64,000 nucleotides of DNA from Chrysogorgia sp. JL179-B06 (GCA_035772405.1 JAYKKM010000452.1:1577001-1641000); one strand, 5' to 3'. Counted from the stretch's first letter, positions 1 to 10,594 are shown. Numbers and translations are program-made. Notes: generated by a model from the letters alone, not told the origin.

Positions 1-87
1 GCGTATGGAAATATATATTTTAGGAATGGAAAAATAGTATATATACAAGTCGATTTTTAAAACGCGTTCCATCATTCTTTTTTGAGA

Positions 88-1248
88 ATGTCGTTAAAAA
101 TTTGTCATAAAAGAACCTATGAGCAACCTAATGAACAAGAAATCAATATTAAGACGATATTGAAAATTGTTTATTATATACAACATTTTCGTAACCGTTA
201 CATTGGATTATTATTTGCCGTCTGTGACTTATGTGACTATTACTATGGTGGAATTATTGAATGTGTGGAAATTGAATCGAGACATATTGGCCAGGGTTAT
301 GGAGATTACGCATATATTGAAAAAATGAAAACTGAAATGAACCAAGATGAATGCAAGGATTGGAGAATCGTAACAGATAAACAACAATATATAATACCCG
401 TAGTTCATACACAACGAAAATATTTTATTTATGGAGAAAAACTATGTTCGTGTTATCATAAATTACTATTAATACCAGCTCAAACATTATTTAACTCTAT
501 TTTTCATTTGAATTATAATCATTCAGACAATTTTTTTATTGAAATTCAAACATGTTATTACCCTAGAAATGATATTTACCATTTTATTTCTATTACTATT
601 ACTGATGATCAAACTAATCTTACAATTCCTAAACCCATAGGATATGGAGGGTCTTATCTTTGTAATATATTAAATAGACTTAATCGTTGTTTTAGTCGTG
701 AATTTACATATTGCTGTATTTATTTATTTTTTATAGATCCGTTTTATTTGAAGGCTGCTTTTTATTATCTGCGTGATTTAGCTAAATTTGAGAAAATAGT
801 TTATCAACTAGCAAGTTGTTTTATTTTCTTTTGCGAAAATCATAACCAAATATCAAAAATTAACGCGGTCAACGATGGGGTTTATAAATTTAATCTCGAT
901 AAGATTGTTAAGCTACTGATAACGAAACCCCCACCTATTACCTGTTGTTATAAAAATTGTCAGAATTACTCTTATTGGTTTAAATTGTTTTATAAGACAA
1001 GTGTAAATTATAAGTTTAAAGTAAGTTTATTTTCTAATCTTATTAAAAAAAATAGTATTATACAAAATAATAGACCCATTAGTTTACAATTTTACCCTCC
1101 GCGTTTGGATATATTATATAATTATACTATAAGGGTAAGGATAAAATCTGATCATACTAGGTCAAACACTTTTATTATTAAGAGTATTATAGAAGCATAT
1201 AATATTAACTATGAAGATCCTGACATTATAATACAGAGTATTGAATAA
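88..1248 (+). CDS. Unrecognised intact 386-aa protein
   Basis: An uninterrupted frame of 386 codons from the ATG at 88 (the frame is open a little further upstream, but only with a TTG). A TATATATA stretch lies at about 39-46 and an AATAAA overlaps the stop codon, so it has the outline of a compact intronless gene. The protein is rich in Tyr, Ile, Asn and Cys, with Cys pairs near residues 120 and 290, no signal peptide and no clear membrane segment. I do not recognise the family. It converges on the minus-strand small gene at 1288-1548 with only 40 bases between. A frame this long in AT-rich DNA is unlikely by chance. It may belong to an endogenous DNA virus or be a host single-exon gene. Confidence 0.5.
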   Translation: MSLKICHKRTYEQPNEQEINIKTILKIVYYIQHFRNRYIGLLFAVCDLCDYYYGGIIECVEIESRHIGQGYGDYAYIEKMKTEMNQDECKDWRIVTDKQQYIIPVVHTQRKYFIYGEKLCSCYHKLLLIPAQTLFNSIFHLNYNHSDNFFIEIQTCYYPRNDIYHFISITITDDQTNLTIPKPIGYGGSYLCNILNRLNRCFSREFTYCCIYLFFIDPFYLKAAFYYLRDLAKFEKIVYQLASCFIFFCENHNQISKINAVNDGVYKFNLDKIVKLLITKPPPITCCYKNCQNYSYWFKLFYKTSVNYKFKVSLFSNLIKKNSIIQNNRPISLQFYPPRLDILYNYTIRVRIKSDHTRSNTFIIKSIIEAYNINYEDPDIIIQSIE

Positions 1249-1287
1249 ATTGTATTTAGACTAATTTCAAAAATTCAAATATTATAT

Positions 1288-1548
1288 TCAACAATCTTCA
1301 TTATCAATGTTTTTATATCTAAAAAAACATAGGATTAAAGCAAAAAATATTATTATTTGTCCAATTTCATGTCTATCCATCCGATTATATACATCCAAAA
1401 GTTCACGTGGAATTTTTAAATGCCCAATAATATCTTTAAAAAATTTCTCATGATCGTCAAGACATTTCCACACACTTTTTTCCATATTTTTATTGATTTT
1501 TATTTCAAAACGTGCCAGTTCTTTTACAATAATATTCCACACTTCCAT
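1288..1548 (-). CDS. Small candidate tail-anchored protein (86 aa)
   Basis: ATG at 1548, 86 codons. The N-terminal two thirds is charged and helix-like (many Lys, Glu, Asp); residues about 62-76 form a hydrophobic segment (IIIFFALILCFF) followed by a short polar tail, the layout of a tail-anchored membrane protein. No family recognised. It is convergent with the 386-aa frame and in line with the minus-strand Pro-rich gene upstream. A small virus-type accessory protein or a chance frame are both possible. Confidence 0.3.
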   Translation of the reverse strand: MEVWNIIVKELARFEIKINKNMEKSVWKCLDDHEKFFKDIIGHLKIPRELLDVYNRMDRHEIGQIIIFFALILCFFRYKNIDNEDC

Positions 1549-1793
1549 GATTTCACACTTTACTGATTTTTTATTTACAACAATATCATTTTATACATTT
1601 TGGTTTTCTTTTTTTAAATTCATGCTTTCTTTTTATTTCCTTATTATTACCCATTATATATCGTTTTTCCATAAGATCACTCGTAAATTTTTAAGAACGC
1701 CATAGCAAATATTGTTTATTTATATATAGTTTCTCAATATATAGTCCCTCTAACTCACGATATTTATCGCGTTGTGTACAAATAATATCTTGA

Positions 1794-2561
1794 TCATAAT
1801 TCGAATAGATTGTCATTCGTTTTCATATAAATTAAAGAACGTTTAAAACACCTTTTCTTCAATGGAGGATCGTTAGATATTTCTCGATCGTCTTCCTCTT
1901 CTTCTTCTTCTTCTTCTTCTTCACAAAGAAATGGTCGTATTTCTTGTGAAAATAATGGTTGGGGTGATGTAGAGATAGGGGGTAATGGTGGGGGTGAAAG
2001 AGGGATAGGGGATAATGTTGGGACAAGAGCGTTTGCTATTTCATCAACAATTTGTAATAAATTTGTTCCTTGAACGGTCGATGGTAGCGTTTCATCACAC
2101 ATTCGAATTAAATTCGAAGGAGAAGGAATTGGTATTTGTCCAAAGAAATCAATGGGCATTTCGTGTATGTAATTATCAATTTCTTCATCTTGTGTGGGTA
2201 ATTCGTATGACTGTGTCGGCGAATTCGCTTGCGGTGGAAGAGGAGAAGAAATATTCTTTGCTTGCGGTGTTTGAAGAGGTATATTATACTTTGCTTGCGA
2301 GAGTAGAGGTGGTGAATTATAATTTGCTTGCGGGAGTAGAAACGGTAAATTATACTTTACCTGCCGTGGCGACGAGTTATACTTCGCTTGCGGGAGTAGA
2401 GGAAATATGGGACTGGACTGTGCTTGATATATCGGTATCGGTACAGCGGAATTTAATAGCGACTGTGTGATGTCTTTAGTTGGACGATGTTTGACTTTCT
2501 TTCTTCTGATTTCTTGACTGCATGATGTATATTGTTCGTCATCTGAAAAATCCAGCCCCAT
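1794..2561 (-). CDS. Pro-rich, acidic-tailed protein, unrecognised
   Basis: A frame of 255 codons from the ATG at 2561; it stays open upstream to about 2735 without another in-frame ATG, and a run ending TTTTTTAG at about 2721 on the minus strand could be a splice acceptor, so a 5' exon may be missing. Central region (about residues 45-115) holds five degenerate copies of a Pro-Gln-Ala-Lys-Tyr-Asn unit, then Pro-rich sequence, then a run of ten or more Glu encoded by a TCT/TTC microsatellite at 1896-1922, and a basic C-terminus (KKRCFKR). The composition suggests a disordered nuclear or regulatory protein. No family recognised. Confidence 0.4.
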   Translation of the reverse strand: MGLDFSDDEQYTSCSQEIRRKKVKHRPTKDITQSLLNSAVPIPIYQAQSSPIFPLLPQAKYNSSPRQVKYNLPFLLPQANYNSPPLLSQAKYNIPLQTPQAKNISSPLPPQANSPTQSYELPTQDEEIDNYIHEMPIDFFGQIPIPSPSNLIRMCDETLPSTVQGTNLLQIVDEIANALVPTLSPIPLSPPPLPPISTSPQPLFSQEIRPFLCEEEEEEEEEEDDREISNDPPLKKRCFKRSLIYMKTNDNLFEL

Positions 2562-2735
2562 TTTATCTATCGTTTTACGATATTCATGTTGCTGTAGACG
2601 TCGTTGTTTTAAAATTTTGGGAATATCTTTTCCTTTACTTTCTATCCGAGGAATTGTTTTTCCACATTCAACATTTTTCTGGGTCTGCTTCACACGAGCA
2701 ATAATTATCTTGTGACTAAAAAATTTAGAGTCAAA

Positions 2736-2830
2736 AGCTTATAAAAAACAAGCTAAAAAATATAGGTTAACCTGATTGGTTGAACTTGATTCCCAATGAA
2801 AAAATTGGGGTAATCTCATTGGTTGAATGA
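2736..2830 (-). promoter_or_regulatory. Candidate promoter of the Pro-rich gene
   Basis: On the minus strand two CCAAT boxes (about 2779-2774 and 2822-2817, both inside CAACCAAT contexts) precede a TATAAG box at about 2743-2738. The spacing suits a pol II promoter reading into 2693-1794. Confidence 0.35.
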
Positions 2831-3001
2831 TAATATAAAGTAAATATACCCTTGACAATTCATAATAATAAATGTAAATCTTTTAAACTTTTTGTTGACG
2901 TAATGCGCGAGTTCGCGTTTTAATTTTTTATCAGTAAAACGTTGTTGCGAAAGACATAAAAGCATATGTTAACAGTAATATTTTTTTAGAACACTTTCAA
3001 A

Positions 3002-3270
3002 ATGAGTGAAGGTACTAAGGAAAATCCTCTGTTATGTATAATGACAGATTTAGCTGAGTTTTTTCATATGTTGATTTTCTAGTGGTTAAATGTCATAGAA
3101 TGGTTATGTTACACAACGATCAACGAGCATAAAGAATAATATATAAAATATTATTGTTATGGGATGAGGAATATATATATACCTACGCATCGGACGATTT
3201 TACAGATTTAATCGGGCAGTTTGTTAATGTACAGATTACACGACCGGAACCCCCTCCATATCAGCCATAG
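3002..3270 (+). pseudogene. Broken small gene ending in a PPxY-containing tail
   Basis: An ATG at 3002 opens a 26-codon frame that stops at a TAG (about 3080), continues in the same frame for 18 codons, then stops again; a second frame from about 3132 to 3270 encodes an acidic/aromatic segment that ends EPPPYQP. The pieces read like protein but need at least one stop and one frame change. The PPxY motif recruits WW-domain ligases and is a common viral late-domain motif; that role is an inference. Could equally be spliced exons. Confidence 0.2.
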
Positions 3271-3300
3271 AATCAAGCAGTATTTATTGATATAATATCT

Positions 3301-3519
3301 ATGAAGAGTCTATCTCGTCAACGAGTTCTACATTTAATGGGTTCAAGACCAATACCAAAAACTGCTGCCGATTCCATACAGATGTATGATCTTTTTTTTA
3401 AAGACACGCATAACAATTATTTTAAAACAGAATTTGATTCATGCCAAATCGATAAGATTGGTAAAAGTGTCTATCTTAACAACCATTATATATTCATTGT
3501 AAATTATATTTTTTATTAA
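3301..3519 (+). CDS. Short unrecognised frame (72 aa)
   Basis: ATG at 3301, 72 codons, basic N-terminus and a hydrophobic, Tyr/Ile-rich C-terminus. It follows 30 bases after the PPxY fragment. No family recognised; coding status doubtful. Confidence 0.15.
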   Translation: MKSLSRQRVLHLMGSRPIPKTAADSIQMYDLFFKDTHNNYFKTEFDSCQIDKIGKSVYLNNHYIFIVNYIFY

Positions 3520-3769
3520 ACCATTTATCATCTGTTTTGACATGTATGAATTAATTAACACTCTCTTAAAACCCAGTTAACCGATACTTATTATCTACCA
3601 AAATTGTTATCGGGAATATTAAAATATATACTAAATTGTGTGAAAAGTGTAAAATAGAGTATCAAAAAGCATAAAAATAGCTATATATGTTTAAATAAGT
3701 GTAAAATGCTTAAATATCTAGAATGTAGACGTATTTAAACATATCCCCTACAGGAATATATTTCACGGG

Positions 3770-4110
3770 TTCGACTAATCCCTCCAATATGGCGACTAAT
3801 CCCCACGAATATTTAATAAATCAACTGAATTGACAGGTTAGAACTAATTATAAAATCGTGTCTCCAAAATACACAACCAATATGGCGGCTAATCCCTACG
3901 AGTATAATAAATCAACTGTTTGACACCATAGAACAAATTGCTGAATATGAACCCGCGTCTTTAATCCTGCAACACATACTTATTGTCCATGGACTATTAT
4001 AAATCAACTGCTTTGACAACAGGGGGTGTGATTAGAAGAAGTCGCTTATTAAAAATGCGCGTCTCTAATCGCGTAACATACACTCATTGTTCCTACCAAT
4101 AACAAATCAT
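3770..4110 (+). repeat. Spaced direct repeats upstream of spliced gene
   Basis: The motif TAATAAATCAACTG followed by TTGACA occurs near 3817 and 3907, with degenerate copies near 3992 and 4102, about 85-100 bases apart; a CAATATGGCG-GCTAATCCC motif repeats in the first two units. A regulatory array or a decayed tandem repeat. The rest of 3520-4140 shows no gene. Confidence 0.35.
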
Positions 4111-4145
4111 TTGTTTTGACAAGAACGCTTTAATGAACGATCTCT

Positions 4146-4241
4146 GATTGGATAGATACGGGGGAGTCTTTGATTGTACAAGCTCTGATTGGTCAAACCC
4201 TCCAAACCATTGTAATAGTACCGTATACCGCGATTATAAAA
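4146..4241 (+). promoter_or_regulatory. CCAAT/TATA promoter of spliced acidic gene
   Basis: Two inverted CCAAT boxes (GATTGG at 4146-4151 and 4187-4192) are followed by TATAAAA at 4235-4241, about 85 bases before the ATG at 4326. This is the best-formed pol II promoter in the left part of the window. Confidence 0.5.
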
Positions 4242-4325
4242 TAAGCAGGTAAAGACGTCTCAAACCAAACGAATTTCAAAGCTTGAGAAATAATAATAAG
4301 AAGAAATACGAAATTACAAGAAGAA

Positions 4326-4725
4326 ATGGCTGCTAATCATGAAGATGTACCTCTTTTGGAAGAAAAGACGGACAGCACACATAAAGTATGTAGCTATAGT
4401 AAAACTGTTATGATTGCTGTGCGTAAAATCGTCGTGTATTTATTATGTTATTTTTTCTTAGAAAGAAACCAACACGCAGGAACAACCTCCTCCGCAAAAA
4501 CCGGAGAATATTGAAACGAACGCGCCGCCGATACCGCTTTACGCGGATAATGCAGAAGAAAGCGAGTGTGCCTTCCGCGTACAAGCGGACAACGAGTACG
4601 ACTTCGACGAGTACGTCCCTCCCGAAGACGACGACCCGCTAGTATGGGAATATGTGGACACAAACGGTGAGGCGTTCAAGTACTTTGAAAGTACCCAAAC
4701 AATGATTAAAATACGTAAGCATTAA
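4326..4725 (+). CDS. Small spliced acidic protein, unrecognised
   Basis: Two exons: 4326-4385 and 4462-4725, separated by a 76-bp intron with a good donor (AAA|GTATGT) and a pyrimidine-rich acceptor (TTTTTTCTTAG). Splicing joins phase-0 ends into a 107-aa protein with a dileucine-type N-terminus (VPLLEE), a Pro/Gln-rich stretch, and a very acidic aromatic half (DEYDFDEY, PPEDDDP, VWEYVD). Without splicing the first frame ends 16 codons past the donor. A second, 35-bp, intron (4715-4749) would replace the last two residues with a 24-residue tail ending at a stop near 4820; it is unusually short for an animal intron. The acidic, CCAAT/TATA-driven, spliced layout recalls small viral regulatory genes, but I recognise no family. 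Confidence 0.45.
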
Positions 4726-4820
4726 AACTGGTTTTTTTTTAAATTGTAGGGGGATATCACTCTGTTAAAAAAGACCCAAATAATACGGACACAGAAAATT
4801 GGGTTTATGTTTTTAAATAA

Positions 4821-5790
4821 CTTTTGTCTTTATATATTTTTTGTAAAAATCTTTTTGTTGCTTGTAAATATTTCCATGTTTTAAAAAAAATTAATCAAAC
4901 TTCTACATCGTGTGTGTGTTTTACTATTGCTAACTCTTTCATCATACGCTAACGAACAACCCTGGCGTAAAATAAGCATTTGATAGAAAGGGATGACCTG
5001 ATTGTCGCTTTGGACCAGAGTCAATCTCATTCCAATCGCAAATTCAACTACAGGTTTACGCGCGCCAATGCAGTTTAGTAATTAATACTACGGCACATTG
5101 GAATAGTTCAGAGTCTTGTACCAAGTACAACTTACAAGCAAGCAATACACACAACACTAGACCCAACTGAAAAATATTATGAAACCCGCCTGCTTATATA
5201 CTCAACCCTAATTCACAATTCTCTTAAAAAATGTTGAGGGTATATTTCTTCTAATTTTTTTAAACACTTTACGGTATAAACCCCAAAACGTTTTCCAAGG
5301 TACATTACATCTAATTTTTTTTGCAATATTTCATCTAAAAATTTTTGAGAACACTTTTTCGAGATATCATCTCTAAAACTTTTTGGAAGACTTCGCAAAA
5401 AACACCAAATAATTTTTTGAGACATATCATCTAAAAATATTTTGAGAAACATCATTTTTTAAAATACCGTAACTAAGAAATATCAGTCATTCTGCCATAA
5501 GATGGCGTCAGGGTAAGAGCTCCGTGACGAAAATTTCTATGATTAATTCTATAATCAAATTTTGGATTTTGATTATTTTTATTTCAAAACATTACAACTC
5601 TTCAAATAAAAATGATATGGAAGTTTTTTGGATGGCACGTGCAAGTAAGTATAAATCACATCGGGTGAGGTATGCTGGTTGTGTATAATAGTATATTTTG
5701 TATTTCTTTTTCAAACAGGGTGTGTTTTACAGTCAGTATATATATCACATTGAATTATGATCTGAATAAGTGCTGTCGCGGATGTTATAT
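4821..5790. other. Non-coding; degenerate T-rich repeats
   Basis: No gene recognised. Between 5213 and 5460 a degenerate unit of about 26-33 bases resembling CATCTAAAAATTTTTGAGAA recurs and creates a spurious minus-strand frame. Confidence 0.4.
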
Positions 5791-5949
5791 GGGGTTGAGA
5801 GCAGTGATGAACCAGGAACAGGATGCTTAGTCGCAGAATTTTGTGTTCCGAATAATTGATGATCAGGCATATACTGGTCATAAGTTGTTTGAAACACTAA
5901 AATCTGTTACTAAACATCCTGTTCCTGGTTGATCACTTCTCTCAACCCT
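5791..5949. mobile_element. Foldback MITE-like element
   Basis: A 35-bp terminal inverted repeat (5791-5825 and 5915-5949, three or so mismatches; outer sequence GGGTTGAGAG) encloses about 90 bp. Typical of a short non-autonomous hairpin element. Confidence 0.5.
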
Positions 5950-6342
5950 ATGTAGCAAAAGCCGTCAGTACTTGCATATCACTATTCACCTTGAACGACC
6001 TTCAATCTCTCTGGTCGTAAAACTCAGGGACGACCAACGCAAAACTGGTCGTACAACAACACGATCAATTCATAATGTTATATATACTCTTGACCGCGAC
6101 CACCTTATTTGAATATTTTTATACAAAAAACCTCTTGTATACGACCAGTTGCATATCCCCCACTGATTTGATCACTGGTCGCTCTTTACAGGGTGACCAC
6201 ACCTTAAAAGTAGGACACCCTCCTGGAAATATGGGACTGAACTGTGCTCTGATTGGTCAATTCAAATCATACTGGATTCTGATTGGCTTAGAGCTCGGTC
6301 CAGTTCCTAACACATTGATAATAATAATATATATATTATTAC

Positions 6343-6344
<2 letters not shown>

Positions 6345-6411
<67 letters not shown>
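6345..6411. repeat. (AT)n microsatellite
   Basis: About 33 AT dinucleotides; any reading frame through it is spurious. The flanks (5950-6344 and 6412-7210) hold no recognisable gene; 6530-6720 is rich in scattered TTAACTC motifs. Confidence 0.9.
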
Positions 6412-6412
<1 letters not shown>

Positions 6413-7210
6413 TAAACAACAGATTGTTTTTGGATTTGCAATAATATTAAATTAAGTATGTCTGTATGTGAGAACATGCTTTCTACTTCAGCTATATAGG
6501 ATAGTGTTTAAAATAAAGACAAGTGCATTTAACTCGAAAACATGGAGTTGATTTTTATATTTTAACCCAAATTTAACTCTAAAATTAACTCTTCATTGCC
6601 GAGTTATTTTTAACTCCGTAAAGAAGAATAACATTTAACTCCAAAAATCGGATTGTTTTGGACTCTAAAATTTAAACCCCGATGTTGGAGTTAAATAACA
6701 GTGTAAAGTACAAAAGTTAAGGTTTTTAGCAGTCTCATTTGTCAGCCTATAGCTGAAGTGGTTCTTGCATTTTGGGAAGGATGATGCCTGCCCACTCTCC
6801 GGGAAATGCCAAACGGAAGCGATGGTTTAAGTCATAATTAAGAGAGAAGATAACATGGAGCAGGAAACCTAAGTTGGACTAACTGACAGCACTTTTAAAA
6901 CTAAATCTTTCAGAAATTCGAAACATAAACTTGCCGCTGATCTCAGCAAATATATTTGGAAATTAAAAGAACTAGATGTCCAATATTCGATCAAATGAAA
7001 AATAATCAAACAATGTAAGCCGTATACTCCAACAAAACCAAACGATGCAACCTACACTGTATGCTTACATGAGAAGTTTATCATTATATTATGCTATCGA
7101 TCCGAAACTATGCACACTCAACAGTAGAAATGAGCTTGTATCAACTTGTAGACATAGGAAAAATATTTGTTAAGCAATCAATAACCGAACTATTATTATC
7201 ACACCTACAA

Positions 7211-9246
7211 TACTGCTCAGAATTAATCTAACGAACAACGCGTTCGAAACGCATTCCGAACGAAATCGGAACGCATAAGGTTCAAATATCGTGACCAAAT
7301 CGGCCCCGGTTAGGCGATCTTCGCTGTTTTCCGAACGTTAATCGTTAATCGAATCTCTTTGAAATAGACTCTGCTTCGGCCTGTCTCTACACACTGGGAT
7401 CATTTAAACGATAGAAAACTGCGCAAACTCTACGACTGTTAAAATATATGTAAGAAACTGGATATAAACGGCAAACTGAATAGGCTTTCTCACCATGTAA
7501 TTTGACAACATGCATCTCGAAATTATCTTTTCTCGTCGAATTCATCGAACTTTGAGCGCCGAGCGGCTTTGTGTCCTGATACTAAAGAGATCTTCGTTCT
7601 AAGCAAATTCAAGACACCACATATTTGAATTAATCAAATTTCTTTGAAATAGACGAATGAAAGAAAACAGCGCTAACTCTACGACTTTTAAAATATATGT
7701 AAGAAACTGGATATAAACGGCGGCTCTTACTTCGACTATAGCAGCTAATAAGAGCCAATTTCACATTGGCCGCCATATTGAATTTTCCCGCGTAGGGACC
7801 TGGGAACTAGTAATTTCACTTCCGATATTTTCACAGGACTCTGGCGCCTATGCCTATTTTACTGTATTTCTGTTGGAACTGATCAATGAGTCCATAGTTC
7901 GGGGAATTCAGAGGTTCGGGTTTTCAACCCTGTTTGGTCTTTCGACCCAGTTTGAACGTTTTGAACTTTCACACTGGTTTCAACCACCCGAGATGGAATT
8001 TTCAACCAAAGGCATGTTGGTCGGCATATAAACAATCTTGAAAATGCTTTTGCAAGCAATCAGAATACTGATACTATATTACATATAAGCCTTATATTCG
8101 GCATTTCCATTCTTATCTAGTATTTATAATCATTACAATCGAGTTTATCAATAGCGTTTATCACTGATTTCAAGGCTGAAATTTATTGAGCGCATTCTTA
8201 GAAAATTTTTCTCTGCGAGAAAAGTCTACACGATCAAAACAAACATAAATTACCCGTGTTTCACTTTTCCACATCACAGAAATTGGCATGAGCAAAATGT
8301 TAGTTAGCACTGTATATAGAACTGCCTCCTCTTCCCGTTTATTTTTCTAGGATAGGTTTAATTCATGATTTGGTGAACTCCAGGACAAAAATAAACGAGA
8401 TTTTTTAAAGAATGAGGCAGTTCTACACAGTGCTAAATTTCTGTGTCCGGTACATGAAGTAAGAGCTTAACGGCGAACTGAATAGGCTTTCTTACCATGT
8501 AATTTGACAACATGCGCCTCGAAATTCATCTTAGCTCGTCGAATTCATCAAACTTCGAGCGCCGAGCGGCTTCATTCTTCGATTAAGAGTGTCCCGATAC
8601 TCAATGACAAGAGATCTTCGTTCTTCAAGCAACCCCAAGACACCACAGACTTGAATTTGTAACTATTGTTTTGACGTCTGATATATGTTCTTTACGGAAC
8701 ACATGGCTTCACGACATGCCATGATGCGAAACGAAGCGGAAGTTAACTTGCGAGGATCAAAGCAACAAGTGAGCGACCAAATAATATATAAACGACATAC
8801 AGTTATTTAGTATTTTTCTAGACTAGTATAAATATATTTATAAATAAACTTAGGACGTAGCACTTCGCAAATATTCATTGCATCAACCGTCAGCGATTGA
8901 ACGTGACAACGGCGAAGAGTTTCCGCGGTAGTCTTTATTTACTCTCCCGTTCAACGATATGATTTTTAATAGCGTTGAAAAAATCCTTCATTATAAACTT
9001 GGGGAAAATCACCCTTTCAAAGGACGGCAATTTTATGTGCTTTCTCCTTTAATCTCGTTTAATAAACGATATACCGCAAGGAATCCAACAACGATTTTAG
9101 TTTTGACAATTGGCTAAAGTCGGAGATTAACGAAGCTAAATCAAAACTTCCGACGAACGTTTCAACCGAAGCCACAATGGCGTTCCGAACGCGTTTGGAA
9201 CGAGTTCCGAACGCTAACGCAGTGTTAGGTTATTTCTGAGCAGTAC
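7211..9246. mobile_element. Non-autonomous DNA transposon with TA ends
   Basis: Imperfect terminal inverted repeats (outermost CTGCTCAG, then a region rich in CGTTCGGAAC-type motifs) run inward from 7213 and 9244, flanked by TA on both sides, as for Tc1/mariner-type target duplications. Inside there is no transposase frame, but there are dispersed direct repeats: 7477-7630 resembles 8477-8657, and 7421-7470 resembles 7672-7723. Length about 2.0 kb. Family not recognised. Confidence 0.45.
8304..8436. mobile_element. Nested foldback element
   Basis: Inverted repeats starting TTAGCACTG...GAACTGCCTC and ending GAGGCAGTTC...CAGTGCTAA enclose about 85 bp, inside the larger TA element. MITE-like. 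Confidence 0.45.
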
Positions 9247-9570
9247 TGTACTATCACACCAGTTAATGTCACACTAAACAATAGACGATTGACATGATGC
9301 CAACCGTATAATCGATTCATCCTGTAGATCAACATAAACTCAAGTTTCCCGTGTATTAACAACATCAGTTGCAATATTCACCTGAAAAATAATTAATAAG
9401 GTAATTAAGCTTCGCTTACCATACGAAATAGATTTCTAGTGAAATGAAGTCACTCGAGATTGTCTTTTTGTTTTACCATAATTAACAAGAATCTTCCTTA
9501 TCAAGTTTAGAACAGTATATAAAACATCAAGATAACTTTATCACTTTATTTTATAATTTATCTTACCCTC

Positions 9571-9693
9571 AACAATTTTTCGTTTGATGCAGGTGAACAC
9601 TATCAACAAATAAGTGGGGTTGCGATGGGAACCAAAATGGGTCCAAGCTATACTAACTTATTTGTTGGTTATTGGGAACTTATTCGCGGGTAA
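9571..9693 (+). pseudogene. Penelope-like reverse transcriptase scrap
   Basis: Forty codons resemble the palm segment of a retroelement reverse transcriptase, with the diagnostic run [12 protein letters not shown] followed by a hydrophobic NLFVG stretch. This variant is common in Penelope-like elements. It ends at a TAA and merges into unrelated sequence, so it is only a remnant. Its presence half a kilobase from a hammerhead array is of interest, because Penelope-like elements are thought to mobilise such arrays. Confidence 0.55.
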
Positions 9694-9817
9694 TGGAGGG
9701 ACGGCGCTTTGCGAGGAGAAAGGCGCGAAAACTAGACAGTGAGCCAGCATTAGAGTGCAGGTCAGCAAACTGCACCATAAGGTTATCCAATTCTAATTGT
9801 GGGTTGGGACTCCTTAC

Positions 9818-10189
9818 CTTGGTTTTCCAACTGATATGGTAACAGCCACATCCGCTGTGTTGTCACTGTTATATTCTCTCCTGTAGCATCCAATTGGAAT
9901 ATCAAATTATATTTTGGTTCGGAGGTTCTTCGGGTCGTAGTCTTAAAATCTATAATAGTTCCAAGAACTGCATAGTCAATGCCACTTTCCACGATCGCGC
10001 GCGATCCCAAAGTGATTTCGGACAAATTCACGACAACGTCACGGACAACCTCATTGATGTTATCTTTGTCATAAATTTGTTGGTAATATGATAATGAATT
10101 TTGAATGAATACTGCGATGGTTGTATCAGTATTTAAGGTCTGGAGGCCACTGTAAAACATAGAGTCAATTCGAACCAACACTGGACTAC
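9818..10189 (-). CDS. Candidate internal exon, unrecognised domain
   Basis: A minus-strand open stretch flanked by a good acceptor (CGCTTTAG at 10190-10197) and a good donor (AAG|GTAAGG at 9812-9820). The exon would be 372 bp, starting and ending in phase 1, which is typical of shuffled extracellular domain exons. The ~124-residue product has one potential N-glycosylation site pattern (NIT, NLS) and alternating hydrophobic beta-like strands, Thr-rich. I do not recognise the domain. It might be part of the same minus-strand gene as the exon at 27412-27659, though phases mean they cannot be adjacent. Confidence 0.4.
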
Positions 10190-10346
10190 CTAAAGCGATT
10201 AAAACAATTATTAAAATGGATAACTGAAATGATTATTAAATATATGGATGTGCGCACGACCGCTGTTTGTCCAACAAGCGGTTGTCACCAGCAATCGCTT
10301 GTGTATAATTAGTTCCCATGCCCATATCCATAGATTGTATACCAAG

Positions 10347-10380
10347 CTACACTGATGAGCTGTGGAACAGCGAAACACGT
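10347..10380 (+). ncRNA. Degenerate hammerhead (copy 1)
   Basis: Keeps CTACA, CTGATGA, stem II and GAAA but a ~30-bp deletion removes stem III and the cleavage-site side of stem I. Predicted inactive. Confidence 0.7.
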
Positions 10381-10594
10381 CTTCGGTGTTGTTGAGCACT
10401 CTGTGAAGTTGGTGTAGGTGTCCTTTAGCGACAATGCAACGCCCACTACCCTTGTGGTAGTTTGAGCACTCTGGCCCTATACCGCTTCACGCTCTCTGGA
10501 TGTGCGCATGACCGCTGTTTGTCCCACAAGCGGTTGTCACTGGCAATCGCTTGTGTATAATTAGTTCTCATGCCCATATCTAGATTGTACCAAG

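Noticed and set aside
1288..1548. Bcl-2-like apoptosis regulator, from the helical body and C-terminal anchor
   Set aside because: No BH1 or BH2 motif can be seen; tail anchoring alone is not enough.
5213..5455. 80-codon minus-strand frame
   Set aside because: Generated by degenerate T-rich repeats; repeated KKF/LDD phrases follow the DNA repeat, not a protein fold.
6075..6455. 126-codon frame across the (AT)n tract
   Set aside because: Mostly Ile-Tyr repeats from the microsatellite; no protein character outside it.
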